The notes: generated by a model from the sequence alone, not told the origin. A DNA stretch of 64,000 nucleotides from Methylocystis rosea (GCF_003855495.1 NZ_CP034086.1:3261501-3325500), one strand, 5' to 3'; shown: positions 28,419 through 38,726, counted from the first letter of the stretch. Made by a program: numbers and translations.

Positions 28419-29826
28419 TATCTGCCTCTCTAGCATGGATCGAAGGCGCCGCAGTCTGTTCTCCGATCCGATCGGCTTTCGCCGCTTCGCGGTCCGCCGT
28501 TAGCATCGCTTGAAGCCTAACGATATTGCGCCGAATAGACTCGCCGCTAGCCTGGATAGTTTGCAACTGATCGTCAAACGCAGCCGTCGCTTTGTCGCAC
28601 ATCATGGCTTCTGCACCAGGCGACTTTATTGCGGCGGAAATCTCTCGGTCAAGCGAAATGCTGCCTTTTTGTCGGTTGCGATTGCGGGCCCTGCTTGGCA
28701 CCCGCAATCGTTCGTTCACATCCTCAAAAGAGTGAGTGCACCGATACGTGGTTGGCTGCGCGTCGCCCATCCTCCGCTTCGCGCGGTCGCGCGCGGAGCC
28801 CAACTGTCCCAGTAGTACGGCTTGACTTAACGCAAGAGCATCGAAGCGCGCGCGGTCCCGCTCGATCTCCGCAGCCAAACGATCGCGTTCCAACGCCATT
28901 GCATCGCGTTCTATGCGGGCTGCGGCCGCATCGGCTTCGAGTTTAGCTATGTGCGCTTGCGTCGCAAACAGCACGCGACTGAATATAGTCGAACCGTTGT
29001 CGAACTCGCCCTTTACCTGATCCAGAGTTATTAACGGGATGCGGGAACAGGGATCCCGCGCAAGAGTGAACATCGCTTCGTATGCGAGCTGAACCCATTC
29101 ATTCACATCGGGATGCGTAGCGAACTCATGCTCCGCCTGAGCAAAATGACGCAACGATGGCGTCAGAAATTGATCAACTTCTACGTGTGGGGCGTCGACC
29201 GCGTTAGGCCAAGTAACATCAAACCGCTCCCTTAGACGCGCGATTGCGGCTCGCCAGTCGGACAGAAAATCCGGCCAATAGACGACAGCGCGTGGGAAAC
29301 TGCGGCTCTCTGTCTCAGCGTCTAGAGTATGCCGCAACCACATAAGCATACCCGTCGCAAGGTCAAAGCCGTATGCAGTTTGCAAGGAAGTCGCAACTTC
29401 GAGCGGACTGCGCAGTGGCATAACGACCCGTGAGCGGTAGCCAGCGGCTTTAAGCGTGTCAAACCAGAATGGTGCCACCCTGCAGATGCGAGGGTCTTTT
29501 ACGACTATGAGGTCTGAATCACCGAATTCGGCGACGATTGTCGTCTTTGCCTTCTCTCTAAAAATATCGTAGTATTTGGTATTGTACCAAGCAGGATCGA
29601 AAGCTCGCCAATCATGCCATGAACTAGTCGCGGAGGCGAGTATTTCGTCGTTGAGCTCCATGATAGGGATCGATTCGAAATAGCCGAGCTGATTTGCTTC
29701 ATTTGCCGGCATCAGGCTCTTGGGCGCTGTTCCTCCCAGTTTGACAAGAGTTCCCGCAATTGACGACGTGCCGCTTCGGTGCATCCCGAGAATAACGATC
29801 GCAGTTTTTTCTGATGGATCATCCAT
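28408..29826 (-). CDS. Sulfotransferase-like P-loop protein with coiled-coil C-terminus
   Basis: 472 residues, ATG complementary to 29824-29826. The N-terminal VILGMHRSGTSSIAGTL (residues 11-27) is the PAPS-binding P-loop of bacterial sulfotransferases. The segments LIVVKDPRICRVAPFW and SRVVMPLRSPLEVATSL correspond to the 3'-phosphate-binding region. Residues about 295-350 (HIAKLEADAAAARIERDAMA and on) form a coiled coil. The remaining C-terminal 120 residues are of unclear structure and rich in Arg and Ala. It heads the minus-strand operon sulfotransferase, WbsX, GT2, RgpF and is divergent from the WbsX-RgpF gene at 30035. A role in sulfating a glycan or its carrier, using PAPS from CysNC, is inferred. 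Confidence 0.82.
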   Translation of the reverse strand: MDDPSEKTAIVILGMHRSGTSSIAGTLVKLGGTAPKSLMPANEANQLGYFESIPIMELNDEILASATSSWHDWRAFDPAWYNTKYYDIFREKAKTTIVAEFGDSDLIVVKDPRICRVAPFWFDTLKAAGYRSRVVMPLRSPLEVATSLQTAYGFDLATGMLMWLRHTLDAETESRSFPRAVVYWPDFLSDWRAAIARLRERFDVTWPNAVDAPHVEVDQFLTPSLRHFAQAEHEFATHPDVNEWVQLAYEAMFTLARDPCSRIPLITLDQVKGEFDNGSTIFSRVLFATQAHIAKLEADAAAARIERDAMALERDRLAAEIERDRARFDALALSQAVLLGQLGSARDRAKRRMGDAQPTTYRCTHSFEDVNERLRVPSRARNRNRQKGSISLDREISAAIKSPGAEAMMCDKATAAFDDQLQTIQASGESIRRNIVRLQAMLTADREAAKADRIGEQTAAPSIHAREADNGD

Positions 29827-30034
29827 GACGGTGCCGCAACCGGTTGTGAGACAAAAAACTCGCTACTCGGCAAAGATTGGGGGAAGGACCAAAATTCGGG
29901 TCCGTAATGCTAATAGCTCGGAATCCGGCTCTTAACAAGAGCCGTGGTCGTCGGTATGTTTGCTGGCGACCGCCTGGGCTGACATCTCGATGCTCCCGAG
30001 CAGCCGACGGTTCGCGTGGTAGAGGATCAAAGAT
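29827..30034. promoter_or_regulatory. Divergent intergenic region between two glycan transcription units
   Basis: This 208-bp space separates the starts of the minus-strand sulfotransferase operon and the plus-strand WbsX-RgpF gene, so both promoters are expected here. I could not assign convincing -35/-10 boxes by eye. Confidence 0.4.
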
Positions 30035-32740
30035 TTGGAGATCGCCGCAGTGGCCTTCGGTTGGTTGCGATGGATTTTCCCGGAAGCCGTCAAGTTCACT
30101 AATTTGATACACCCTGAAAGGACCAGTCTACGACGGCTTGTCGACGCCGAGTATTATTATAGGGTGTATCCGGATATAGTCGAAGCAAAAGTCGACGCAG
30201 CTCAGCACTATCTTGAAGCAGGGTGGTGCGAAGGGCGAAATCCGAGCGAAGGCTTCAACACTTTATGGTATTTGCATATCCATCACGATGCCGCTCTAAG
30301 CGGCGTAAATCCGCTCCTTCACTATTTGCGCTGTCCAGAAAAGCCGCGGGGGGCGCCGGACGAGTTTGCTTCGCCGGATTGGATCCGCGATGCGGCGACA
30401 AATCTAACATTACCACCAATAGCGAGGGCGTTTGCCGCAAATTACGACTTGGTTAGCCAATCGGAAATGTTCCACGCTGAATTCTACCAAGCGCGATATC
30501 CCGATGTGTTCGGCGACCAAATCGAACACTATCTTCGTTATGGCTGGCGCATGGGATACGATCCGGGTCCAGATTTTTCGACAAACAGGTATTTAGATGC
30601 CAATCCCGACGTCCGCGAAGCCGGCAGCATACCGCTTATTCACTTCGTGAAGTTTGGTCGGCGCGAAGGTCGAAATCCTTCTCCTCCGCCGAGTTCGACG
30701 GAAAAGAAAAGGGATGATGGAAGCGCTACGCCTGCAAATCCCAGGAGCAGCGTGAGCGAGGCCGCAGAAGCCTATCGCAGTCAATACATCACGCAAGTCG
30801 AAATTGCAGCGGGTCGCCGCGCGCCGCAGTACGCGCCTTTATCATTGCACTCTGTTCAGGTTTCCGCGGACGATCCTGCCATCCTAGCTTTCTATCTCCC
30901 GCAATTTCATCCGATAGCAGAGAACGATCGGTGGTGGGGAAGAGGTTTCACCGAATGGACCAACGTTTCTAAGGCCACAGCCCAATTCGTGGGACATTAT
31001 CAACCCAGACTTCCAGGCGAACTTGGATTTTACGATTTGCGTCTCCCCGAAGTTATGGCGCGTCAGATCGGATTAGCGAAGCACTACGGCGTCTCGGGAT
31101 TTTGTTTCCATTATTATTGGTTTGATGGCCATAGGTTGCTCGATCGGCCGCTGGAACTTTTTCTCAGTCAATCCGCAATTGAATTTGATTTTCCGTATTG
31201 CCTTTGCTGGGCCAATGAGAACTGGACAAGGCGCTGGGACGGTTCGGAGCACGATATTTTAATTCAGCAGATCCACACGCACTTGGACTACGAGCGCGTT
31301 TTTAAAGATCTCAGCCGTTTCATGGGAGATAAGAGATACATTCGCGTCGACGGCATGCCGGTTATCTTGGTCTATCGCCCGACTATCATTCCGGACGTAA
31401 CAAACATGGCTGAGATCTGGCGGAAATTGGCCCTAAAAGCTGGCTTGCCGGGCTTGTATCTAGTTGCAACCAACGCCTTCGGTTTCGACTATCCAGAAGA
31501 GATCGGATTTGACGCGGTCTGCCAATTTCCGCCTCACGCCGTGCATGTTCGAAGAGTCGATGAAACTGGGCTGCAATTCTTAAATGGGGACTTCTCGGGG
31601 AAGATATACGACTACGGCGAGGCTGTGAACGCAAACCTCAAATTTTTACAACGAATTGGCGAAGAAGGGCGCCATCGAGATTATTTTGCCGGCGTTATGC
31701 CCGCGTGGGACAATGAAGCGCGCAAGCCGGGAAATGGGCAGGTGTTTCACAACTCAACGCCTCAGAAGTTTCGATGTTGGCTGGGGGGCGCTGTCGAATG
31801 GTCGAAAAACAATAACCCGGCAGGTCGACGCTTCGTATTCGTAAACGCCTGGAACGAATGGGCGGAGGGAGCTTACCTCGAACCTGATCGCAAATTCGGC
31901 TATGCCTATCTTTCGGCCGTGGCGAATGTTCGAGCGAAAGGAGCATCCAACGATCCTACCCTTTCCTGCATCGCAGATCGATTGGCGTGCAGCAGAAAGC
32001 CCAAAGGAAGAATGGTCCTCTGTCTTCATGTATTTCATGAAGCCTCGACCGAGGCGTGCGCCGCTGCAATAGAGATAGCCCGGTCTGTCATGCCGTGTGA
32101 TGTCATCCTCTCCTTACCTGCCTTTTGGGATGAAGGAGCGGCAATCAAGGCCGTCGATCTTATGGATCCGGTCAGAATCGTGATTGCGAGCCATCGCGGA
32201 AGGGACGTGGGGGCCTTTTTGAAAGCATTGCATATAGCCGAAAACTTGGGCTATACTTTAGGCTGTAAACTTCATTCGCAGAAGCTCGAGGAGCCCAGCG
32301 GGAGTCAGTCGATTGAAAGCATGGTTGGCAATCGGAATGCTATCGAATCCGCGATGGCTGAATTTGCCGCGAACGCGAGCGTAGGACTTGTTGCACCCCT
32401 AACCGCGATGGCGTCTTGGTCAGACTTGAGCGAGACCGAAAATAGCCAAAGGGCCGCTAGGGCAATTCTCGCTAGAATTGGACTTGAAGGAGCGAAGCTC
32501 GAGGACTTTGTTGCGGACTCGATGTTCTGGTTTCGCCTGTCGGCAGTGACCAAGGCGACCCAATTGCCGTTTGATATTTCTGATTTTGAACCCGATTTGG
32601 ATGCTATCGATGGTACATTGGCCCACTCACTCGACCGTCTATTTCCAACCCTCGTGGTCGGCAGCGGGTATAAGGTTAGCAACTACGCCACCGTTTCTTT
32701 GCCTCGAGCTCGGTCCTGGACAAAGCATCTTTGGGGGTAG
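30035..32740 (+). CDS. Fusion of YPDV-type repeats, WbsX glycosyltransferase and RgpF domain
   Basis: About 901 residues. The start is uncertain: TTG at 30035 with AGAGG upstream, or GTG at 30050. Residues about 35-215 contain four locus-type repeats (VDAEYYYRVYPDI, FNTLWYLHIHHDA, FHAEFYQARYPDV, FSTNRYLDANPDV). Residues about 279-640 form the WbsX domain: AILAFYLPQFHPIAENDRWW, GFTEWTNVSKATAQFVGHYQ, CLCWANENWTRRWDGSEHDI, FVNAWNEWAEGAYLEPDRKF. From about 657 an RgpF-like domain begins (RMVLCLHVFHEASTEACAAA, NLGYTLGCKLHSQ). It thus combines in one chain the functions encoded by separate genes at 26544 and 24744. Probably a bifunctional polysaccharide-assembly enzyme; activity unproven. Confidence 0.85.
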   Translation: MEIAAVAFGWLRWIFPEAVKFTNLIHPERTSLRRLVDAEYYYRVYPDIVEAKVDAAQHYLEAGWCEGRNPSEGFNTLWYLHIHHDAALSGVNPLLHYLRCPEKPRGAPDEFASPDWIRDAATNLTLPPIARAFAANYDLVSQSEMFHAEFYQARYPDVFGDQIEHYLRYGWRMGYDPGPDFSTNRYLDANPDVREAGSIPLIHFVKFGRREGRNPSPPPSSTEKKRDDGSATPANPRSSVSEAAEAYRSQYITQVEIAAGRRAPQYAPLSLHSVQVSADDPAILAFYLPQFHPIAENDRWWGRGFTEWTNVSKATAQFVGHYQPRLPGELGFYDLRLPEVMARQIGLAKHYGVSGFCFHYYWFDGHRLLDRPLELFLSQSAIEFDFPYCLCWANENWTRRWDGSEHDILIQQIHTHLDYERVFKDLSRFMGDKRYIRVDGMPVILVYRPTIIPDVTNMAEIWRKLALKAGLPGLYLVATNAFGFDYPEEIGFDAVCQFPPHAVHVRRVDETGLQFLNGDFSGKIYDYGEAVNANLKFLQRIGEEGRHRDYFAGVMPAWDNEARKPGNGQVFHNSTPQKFRCWLGGAVEWSKNNNPAGRRFVFVNAWNEWAEGAYLEPDRKFGYAYLSAVANVRAKGASNDPTLSCIADRLACSRKPKGRMVLCLHVFHEASTEACAAAIEIARSVMPCDVILSLPAFWDEGAAIKAVDLMDPVRIVIASHRGRDVGAFLKALHIAENLGYTLGCKLHSQKLEEPSGSQSIESMVGNRNAIESAMAEFAANASVGLVAPLTAMASWSDLSETENSQRAARAILARIGLEGAKLEDFVADSMFWFRLSAVTKATQLPFDISDFEPDLDAIDGTLAHSLDRLFPTLVVGSGYKVSNYATVSLPRARSWTKHLWG

Positions 32741-33316
32741 GCGTCGAATGCAAACTATCTATTGTGCGGAGCTCACCGAGTTTGAACTGTGCAGCATCGT
32801 TGGCATTGGTAAGCTATGGTTGGCCCCTATTTGGTGATCCCGGAGCAAGGCTAGATGTTTGATCCCGGAATTTGGCTCACCTGCCACGTCGCTCGCGTGC
32901 GGTCTGAACTGCCTCTGAAAAACTCCTGCACGATCGATTAGAGTCCGGCCTATCGCGGGACGGACGAGATGAATAAGAAACGGTTTACGGGAGAGCAGAT
33001 CATTGGCATTTTGCGGGAGCAGGAACCGGGCGCGAAGTCGCCGATCTAGGGTCCAGACTCTTAAACATCTGTGGACGCCCCTTTGGACCCAAGGCATTTT
33101 TTCGGAACCCACGGCGCGTGGTTGGGTGCCGACATCTGTCCGGCCTCGAATGTGGCTACACAGACGCCGCAGGCCCATATGGAAGTTCGGCGGATCAGCT
33201 CCAAATCAGAAGCGCGTGCTTGGCGCACTTGGTTATGAACTGGCTGACTGACCCCGTCTCACCGACTGATGCGCCATATTTTCCGTTCGATCACCCTACG
33301 TCCTCGACGACCTCGC
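32741..33316. other. Intergenic region with an IS3 orfA scrap and an IS110 3' end
   Basis: At 32969 an ATG opens MNKKRFTGEQIIGILREQEP, the start of an IS3-family OrfA, which breaks off at 33049. Bases about 33240-33316 look like the outer end of the IS110 element whose body is at 35857-36872, separated from it by IS66 copy B. The rest (33050-33240) shows nothing recognisable. Confidence 0.5.
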
Positions 33317-33356
33317 GTAAGCCTTCGCCGTAGGCCGCAGGGTAGGTCCGCGGCGG

Positions 33357-34964
33357 TTATGCCGCCAGCGCCGACGCGGCGTCGTTCTTGTGCCAGTTCC
33401 ACGGGAGCAGCTCGTCGAGCCGATGCGCGGGGTGGGTTGCGATGCGGGCGAGGACGTCGGCGAGCCAGGCCTGCGGATCGACGCCGTTCATCTTCGCGGT
33501 CACGATAAGGCTGTACATCGCCGCGGCGCGCTGGCCTCCGCGATCGGAACCGCAGAACAACCAGCTTTTTCTGCCGAGTGCAATGCCTCTCAGCCCTCGT
33601 TCCGCAGCGTTGTTCGATAAGCAAACGCGTCCGTCGCCGAGGAACAGCGTGAAGGCAGTCCAGCGTTTCAGCATGTACTGGATCGCCTTTGCGAGATCGT
33701 GTCCGCGCGACAGCTTCGCGACCTGTTCGCGCAGATAGCTTTCGAGCTCGTCGACGAGTGGGCGGCTCGACGCCTGGCGAACCGCAAGACGTTCCTCCGC
33801 GCTCTTGCCGTTGATCGTGCGCTCGATCGCAAACAGTGCGTCGATCCGGCGCACGATTTCGATGGCGATCGGCGACAGCGGGATTTCCTTCTTCCCGGCC
33901 GCCCTGCGACGCGCGTTTTCGTCGATGTCCGCCATTGCGAAGAACGGACGCCGTGCGTGGGTCCAACACGCCGCCTCCCGGATCGGGCCGGGCTCGCGGT
34001 CTGCAAGATACAGCTTGTTGTAGCCGTCATAGGCGTCCGCTTGCAGGATGCCGGAGTATCCCGCCAGATGGCCCTGCGGATGTTCCCCGCGCCGATCGCG
34101 CGAGTAATAGAACATCGCGGCCGGCGGCCCGGCGCCGCCGAAGGGCGCGTCGTCGCGCACATAAATCCAGCAGCGTCCTGTGTCGGTCTTGCCCTTGGCC
34201 AGCACGGGAACCGTGGTGTCGTCCCCATGCAGCCGCTCGGCTGCGAGGACGTGCGCCTCGACAAGACGCCGCAGCGGATCGAGAACGGAGCAGAGGGAGC
34301 CGACCGCGTCGGCCATGGTCGACAGGGCGATCGGCGCGCCTTCCAGCGCATAGCGCTCGGCCTGGCGGTTCAGCGGCTGATGCTGGCCGAACTTCTCGAA
34401 GGCGATCATCGCAAGGAGGCTCGGCCCCGCCCAGCCGCGCGCGACGACATGGAACGGCGCGGGGGCTTGCGTGATCTTCTCGCAGTCCCGGCAGGTGAAC
34501 TTCTCTCGCACAGTCTCCACAACCTTCCACTGGCGCGGCATCGTCTCCAGCGTTCGCGTGACATCCTCGCCGAGCTTGCGCAGGCGCGAACCGCCGCAAC
34601 AGGCGCAGGCCTTCGGCGCCTCGATGACCACGCGCTCGCGCGGCAGATGGTCGGGGAAGGTGTTGCGCTCCGGCCGCTTGCGTTCGAAGCCGGCGACCGT
34701 CGTCGTCTTCGCGACGGCGCGCTCCGCGGCGAGTTCGTCTTCCGTCGCGCTCGCCTCCAACTCCTCCAGCTCGAGCGACAACTGATCGAGCAGCCGCGCA
34801 GAGCGCTCCGATTTCTGCCCGTAGATCTGCCGTTGCAATTTGGCGATCTGGAGCTTTTGCGCCGCGATCAGCGCCATGTCTTCCGACGCCTTTGCAAGCG
34901 CGACGGCGAGCTGCGCTTTCAGCACGGCGTTTTCGTCGAGAAGAGCTTTGGCCGCAGCGTCCAT
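33357..34964 (-). CDS. tnpC: IS66 transposase TnpC, copy B
   Basis: 535 residues, identical in translation to the TnpC at 22795-24402, with the same Cys cluster and C-terminal [20 protein letters not shown] block. The identity points to a recent transposition of one copy. Confidence 0.95.
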   Translation of the reverse strand: MDAAAKALLDENAVLKAQLAVALAKASEDMALIAAQKLQIAKLQRQIYGQKSERSARLLDQLSLELEELEASATEDELAAERAVAKTTTVAGFERKRPERNTFPDHLPRERVVIEAPKACACCGGSRLRKLGEDVTRTLETMPRQWKVVETVREKFTCRDCEKITQAPAPFHVVARGWAGPSLLAMIAFEKFGQHQPLNRQAERYALEGAPIALSTMADAVGSLCSVLDPLRRLVEAHVLAAERLHGDDTTVPVLAKGKTDTGRCWIYVRDDAPFGGAGPPAAMFYYSRDRRGEHPQGHLAGYSGILQADAYDGYNKLYLADREPGPIREAACWTHARRPFFAMADIDENARRRAAGKKEIPLSPIAIEIVRRIDALFAIERTINGKSAEERLAVRQASSRPLVDELESYLREQVAKLSRGHDLAKAIQYMLKRWTAFTLFLGDGRVCLSNNAAERGLRGIALGRKSWLFCGSDRGGQRAAAMYSLIVTAKMNGVDPQAWLADVLARIATHPAHRLDELLPWNWHKNDAASALAA

Positions 34965-35037
34965 GACGCGAAGTGAATCATACTTCCAGTGATTTGTGGC
35001 GCCCCAAAATGCAGTCGACCCCAGCTTTTTTCACGCC

Positions 35038-35385
35038 TTACCCCGCGCTTTGCGGCCTGTAGGTGAGTTGCGGGTTTCGCCAGTCAATTCCTTCCAGCAT
35101 ATAGGCCATCTGTCCGGCCGAGATCGACACCACGCCCGCACTCGCCGAGGGCCAGATGAACTTTCCTCGGTCGAGACGCTTGGCATAAAGCGACAGGCCA
35201 ACCCCGTCGTGCCAGAGGATTTTCGCCAGGTCACCGCGGCGACCGCGGAAGATGTACAGGTCGCCCGCGTGCGGGTCGCGCTTCAACTGCTCCTGCACCT
35301 GAAGCGCCAGCCCCTGCATGCCACGCCGCATGTCGGTATGGCCGGTCGCGATCCAGACCCGGCAGCCCGCCGGCAGCGGGATCAT
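35038..35385 (-). CDS. tnpB: IS66 accessory protein TnpB, copy B
   Basis: 115 residues, identical to the TnpB at 22374-22721; its start overlaps the tnpA stop by four bases. Confidence 0.95.
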   Translation of the reverse strand: MIPLPAGCRVWIATGHTDMRRGMQGLALQVQEQLKRDPHAGDLYIFRGRRGDLAKILWHDGVGLSLYAKRLDRGKFIWPSASAGVVSISAGQMAYMLEGIDWRNPQLTYRPQSAG

Positions 35386-35741
35386 CGGCGCAGCGCTTTC
35401 AATGTCGCGGCGATCGTCGCAGAAGGCGCGCCGGCGCCAATCCGAACACGGGCGCCCTTTATGTCCACTTCGATGACGTTCGCGTCGATGTCGTTCAGAG
35501 GCGGTGATTGCGGCGGCGGCGTCTCGATGACTACCGGCGAAAACCCGCAAGCGTCGATGCTTCCGTTCCGTTGCGCCGCTCGGCGCCACTTGTAGACCAA
35601 GCTCGTGCAGACATCCTCGCGACGCGCCACCTCGGCGACCACCGCGCCGGGCTCCTCAATCGCCGCCAGTATCCGAACCCGATCTTCGTCCCTCCACCGT
35701 CGGCGCCGTTCGACGCCCGTGATCAATGTCATCCGACCCAT
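35382..35741 (-). CDS. tnpA: IS66 accessory protein TnpA, copy B
   Basis: 119 residues, identical to the TnpA at 22018-22377, with the N-terminal helix-turn-helix. Confidence 0.93.
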   Translation of the reverse strand: MGRMTLITGVERRRRWRDEDRVRILAAIEEPGAVVAEVARREDVCTSLVYKWRRAAQRNGSIDACGFSPVVIETPPPQSPPLNDIDANVIEVDIKGARVRIGAGAPSATIAATLKALRR

Positions 35742-35856
35742 GCTGTGCAGTTAGCCTCGCTCATAAAGCCGACTTAGCTGCGCAGCATCGCGTTCCTGCT
35801 CAAAATTCGAAAGGCGGCCCACGCCGAAGGGATACGACCTCGCAGCGTACGACTGC

Positions 35857-36872
35857 TTACGCCGCCGCTGGAGCCTGATAGATTCCACCGTTCGCCAAGA
35901 GCGCCCAGATTATTTGAGCCGCTTTGTTCGCGGCAGCGACCGTGACCAGCATCCGCGGCTTGCGTGCGAACATCCGATTGAGCCACGGATTCGATGCGCC
36001 GCTCCGGCTGCAAGCCTGGCGAACAACGGCGCGTGCCCCAATGATGAGCAACAGACGTATTGTTCGCTCACCCATTTTTGAGGTCGCGCCGAGCTGGGTC
36101 TTACCGCCTGTAGATCTTTGAAGAGGCGAAAGGCCAAGCCAGGCTGCGAAGTCGCGTCCGTGCTTGAATAACTCTGCTTGCGGCGCCAGCGCTGCAATCG
36201 CGCCGCCGAGATCGGTCCGACACCTGGAACCGTCGTCAGCCGACGAGCTCCCGGATCTTCTTTTACGCGACGAGCAATTTCTGCATCGAGTACGGCGATG
36301 ATTTCTTATAGAGAAGCCAGCGATCGGATTAGAACTTCGAGCATCAACCTCGCACCGTTTGGCAGAGCGTTGGTTCGGTCTTTGACAAAGGCGATCAGCG
36401 TTTCAACGTGCGTCATCCCTTTGGGCGCGATGCATCCGTACTCTGCCAAGTGGCACGTAAGGCATTCACGCATTGGGTGCGCTGACGCACCAGAAGGTCA
36501 CGGGCTCGAAAGACGACGGAGCTCGCTTGCTGCGCTTCGACTTTGACGCGACGAACCGCATGTTTGGCCGCTGCGCCGCCTCACGGATGGCCTCGGCGTC
36601 GGCTGCGTCATTCTTCTGCCGCTTCACGAAGGGCTTTACATACGTGGGCGTTTCAAACGGACGGTGTGGCCCAACTTTCTGATCTCCCGTCCCCAATGAT
36701 GGGCTCCGCCACATGCTTCCAAGGCCACGAGGCAAGACGGCTGAGTCACAAAAAACTCGATGATTTTCCGTCGGGCGATTTTCTTTCGAAATACCACGCG
36801 CCCTGAGTCGTCAACTCCATGAGAAAGACGTTCTTCGCGATATCCAAGCCGATCGTGCTAACCTCTCCCACA
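35857..36872 (-). pseudogene. IS110-family (IS1111-like) transposase, degenerate
   Basis: On the minus strand from a GTG at 36870-36872: VSTIGLDIAKNVFLMELTTQ, the N-terminal RuvC-like DEDD start. In other frames follow YVKPFVKRQKNDAADAEAIR EAAQRPNMRF, a middle part, and a C-terminal MGERTIRLLLIIGARAVV with KPRMLVTVAAANKAAQIIWA LLANGGIYQAPAAA-stop at 35857. Multiple frameshifts and internal stops make it non-functional. Its 3' terminal sequence was split by IS66 copy B. Confidence 0.85.
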
Positions 36873-36944
36873 GACGCCTCCCTCAAAAAGGTGTTCTCAA
36901 CACCGCCACTTTGGCACAGTGATGCCGCCGGGGCGTCCACTCCA

Positions 36945-38726
36945 TCAATAGCTGATTGTCGCCGCGATGCAGACGGCTGCGAGAAAGTTAGTCGCGCTTC
37001 GATCATAACGCGTGGCGATGCGCCTGAAGTCCTTCAACCGGCAGAACATGCACTCAATGGCGTTGCGGTTTCGGTAAGGGAAGGGTTGGCCTTGGGCGGG
37101 ATGTTCGGCATCGCGCCAACATTCTCGACCTGCCGGCGGATGGCGTCGCTGTCGTAACCTTTATTGCCTTGCAGGATGTCACAGGTGGGCATCTTCGACA
37201 GAGGCTCTGCGCCGGCGGTGCAATCGGCGACATTGCCGCCCGTGAGCATGAAGGCGACGGGTCGGCATTGAGCGTCTGTCAGCGATGGATTTTGGTCGTG
37301 CGCCCGCCGCGCGATTGACCAATCGCCTGGGCGCGCTCCTCCCTTTGCCGCTACTGGCGGAGCGATGCGCCTTGGCCGCGGAGGAGTCGATGAGAAGCGG
37401 AGAAGCTACGGCGGCGGGCCCCAGCTTGCGCGAGCGCGTGGAAGAGATTGACCCACACGCCCTTGGCCGCCCACCGGACATAACGATTGTATAGCGTCTT
37501 CCGCGGCCCGTCTTCCGACGGCGCGTCGATCCAGCGCCCGCCGGATTTCAGCACGTGGACAATCCCGCTGATCACGCGCCGATCGTCTACTCGCGCCTTG
37601 CCCCTAGAGCGGATTCACATAAAACGGGCTCATATCCGACGGCGGCGAAGTAGTTCGCGCATTCCTGCGGCGTGAACTCTTCGAGCACGGCGGTGATCCT
37701 ATCCCAGAGGGCGTCGACGGTTCGCTCGGCGGCCTTTCGCAGCAACGCTTTGAGTTTCGAGAAGGCCATCTCGATCGGGTTAAAATCCGGACTGTAGGGC
37801 GGGAGATAAGGCAGCGTTGCGCCTGCCGCCTCGATCGCCTTGCGCACGCCAGCGCCCTTGTGGCTGCCGAGATTGTCCATGACGACGATGTCGCCTTTGC
37901 GTAGCGTTGGAACGAGAACCTGATCGACATAGGCCTGGAACCAGAGGCCGTTGATCGGTCCGTCGAGGACAAAAGGCTTCGTTAAGTCCGTGTGGCGAAG
38001 GCCGGCGACGAAGGTCGTCGTTTTCCAATGTCCATGCGGGACGCTGGCGTGCAGCCTCTCGCCCTTCGCGGGGGGCCGCTCTTGCGCGCCATGTTCGTGG
38101 TCGCCCAAGTCTCGTCGATGAAGATGAGCCTCTTGGGATCGAGGTCGAGCTGACCATCGAACCAGTCTTGGCGTCGCTTTATGATGTCCGTCCGGTTTTG
38201 CTCGCTCGCATGGGCGGACTTTTTTTGAATGTCAGACCGCAGCGGTCGAGAAACGTCCACAGCTTCGCGCGACTGGCCTTAACGCCGCGCTCGGCGAGCA
38301 GCCGCTCCAAGAGTTCGCTGATGGTCAAATCCGGCGTCGCCTTGATCAGTCCCAGCAGATAGTCGCGATGTGAATCGACCTTCGAGCGTCGCGGCTGCCC
38401 TGCTTGCGCGCCTTTCGCTCGCCCGTCTGGCGCGCCCGCCGCATCCACACAATCGCCGTCGCGTCGCCGATCCCAAACCGCGCTGCGGCATGGCGAGCCG
38501 GCAATCCCGCCAACGCGGCGTCGATCACGCGATCACGCAAATCCTGGCTGCAGGCCCGAGCCATGCTTCGCCTCCATCGCTGTCGCAATGAAGGATTCAC
38601 TGTTCAGCCGTTCGGGAATTCCGCGCAGAATCGGAAAACGACGAACGTGCTAATAGTGTCAGTGGAGAGGTGCGGCGCAATCTTCGCAAACTGGGCGTCG
38701 GTCAGCCAAAAACGGTCGGGAATCAT
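36945..38726 (-). pseudogene. IS5-family transposase split by an IS630 insertion
   Basis: The N-terminus lies at 38726-38656 (MIPDRFWLTDAQFAKIAPHL STD) and the rest at 37604-36945 ([67 protein letters not shown]). It ends with a stop at 36945-36947. Removing 37607-38653 and one TA rejoins [20 protein letters not shown] in frame, so the IS630 landed inside an older IS5. The distal part also carries frameshifts (near 37180 and 37350). Confidence 0.88.
37607..38653 (-). mobile_element. IS630-family element inserted at a TA, transposase frameshifted
   Basis: Flanked by TA at 37605-37606 and 38654-38655, the dinucleotide duplication typical of IS630. On the minus strand the transposase starts at 38564 (MARACSQDLRDRVIDAALAG, an HTH). 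It continues through [51 protein letters not shown] (catalytic Asp), [20 protein letters not shown] and [20 protein letters not shown] (catalytic Glu). At least two frameshifts, near 38100 and 38430, inactivate it. Terminal inverted repeats are not obvious by eye. Confidence 0.85.

Larger units (their letters stand above)
33317..35835 (-). mobile_element. Complete IS66-family element (2519 bp), type 2, copy B
   Basis: Same length, ends and encoded proteins as 21924-24442, in opposite orientation. It has its own 8-bp target duplication GACCTCGC at 33309-33316 and 35836-35843. It sits inside the 3' terminal region of an IS110-family element. Confidence 0.97.

Noticed and set aside
21924..35835. 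IS66 copies A and B as ends of one composite transposon
   Set aside because: Each copy has its own, different 8-bp target duplication on both sides, so they inserted independently.
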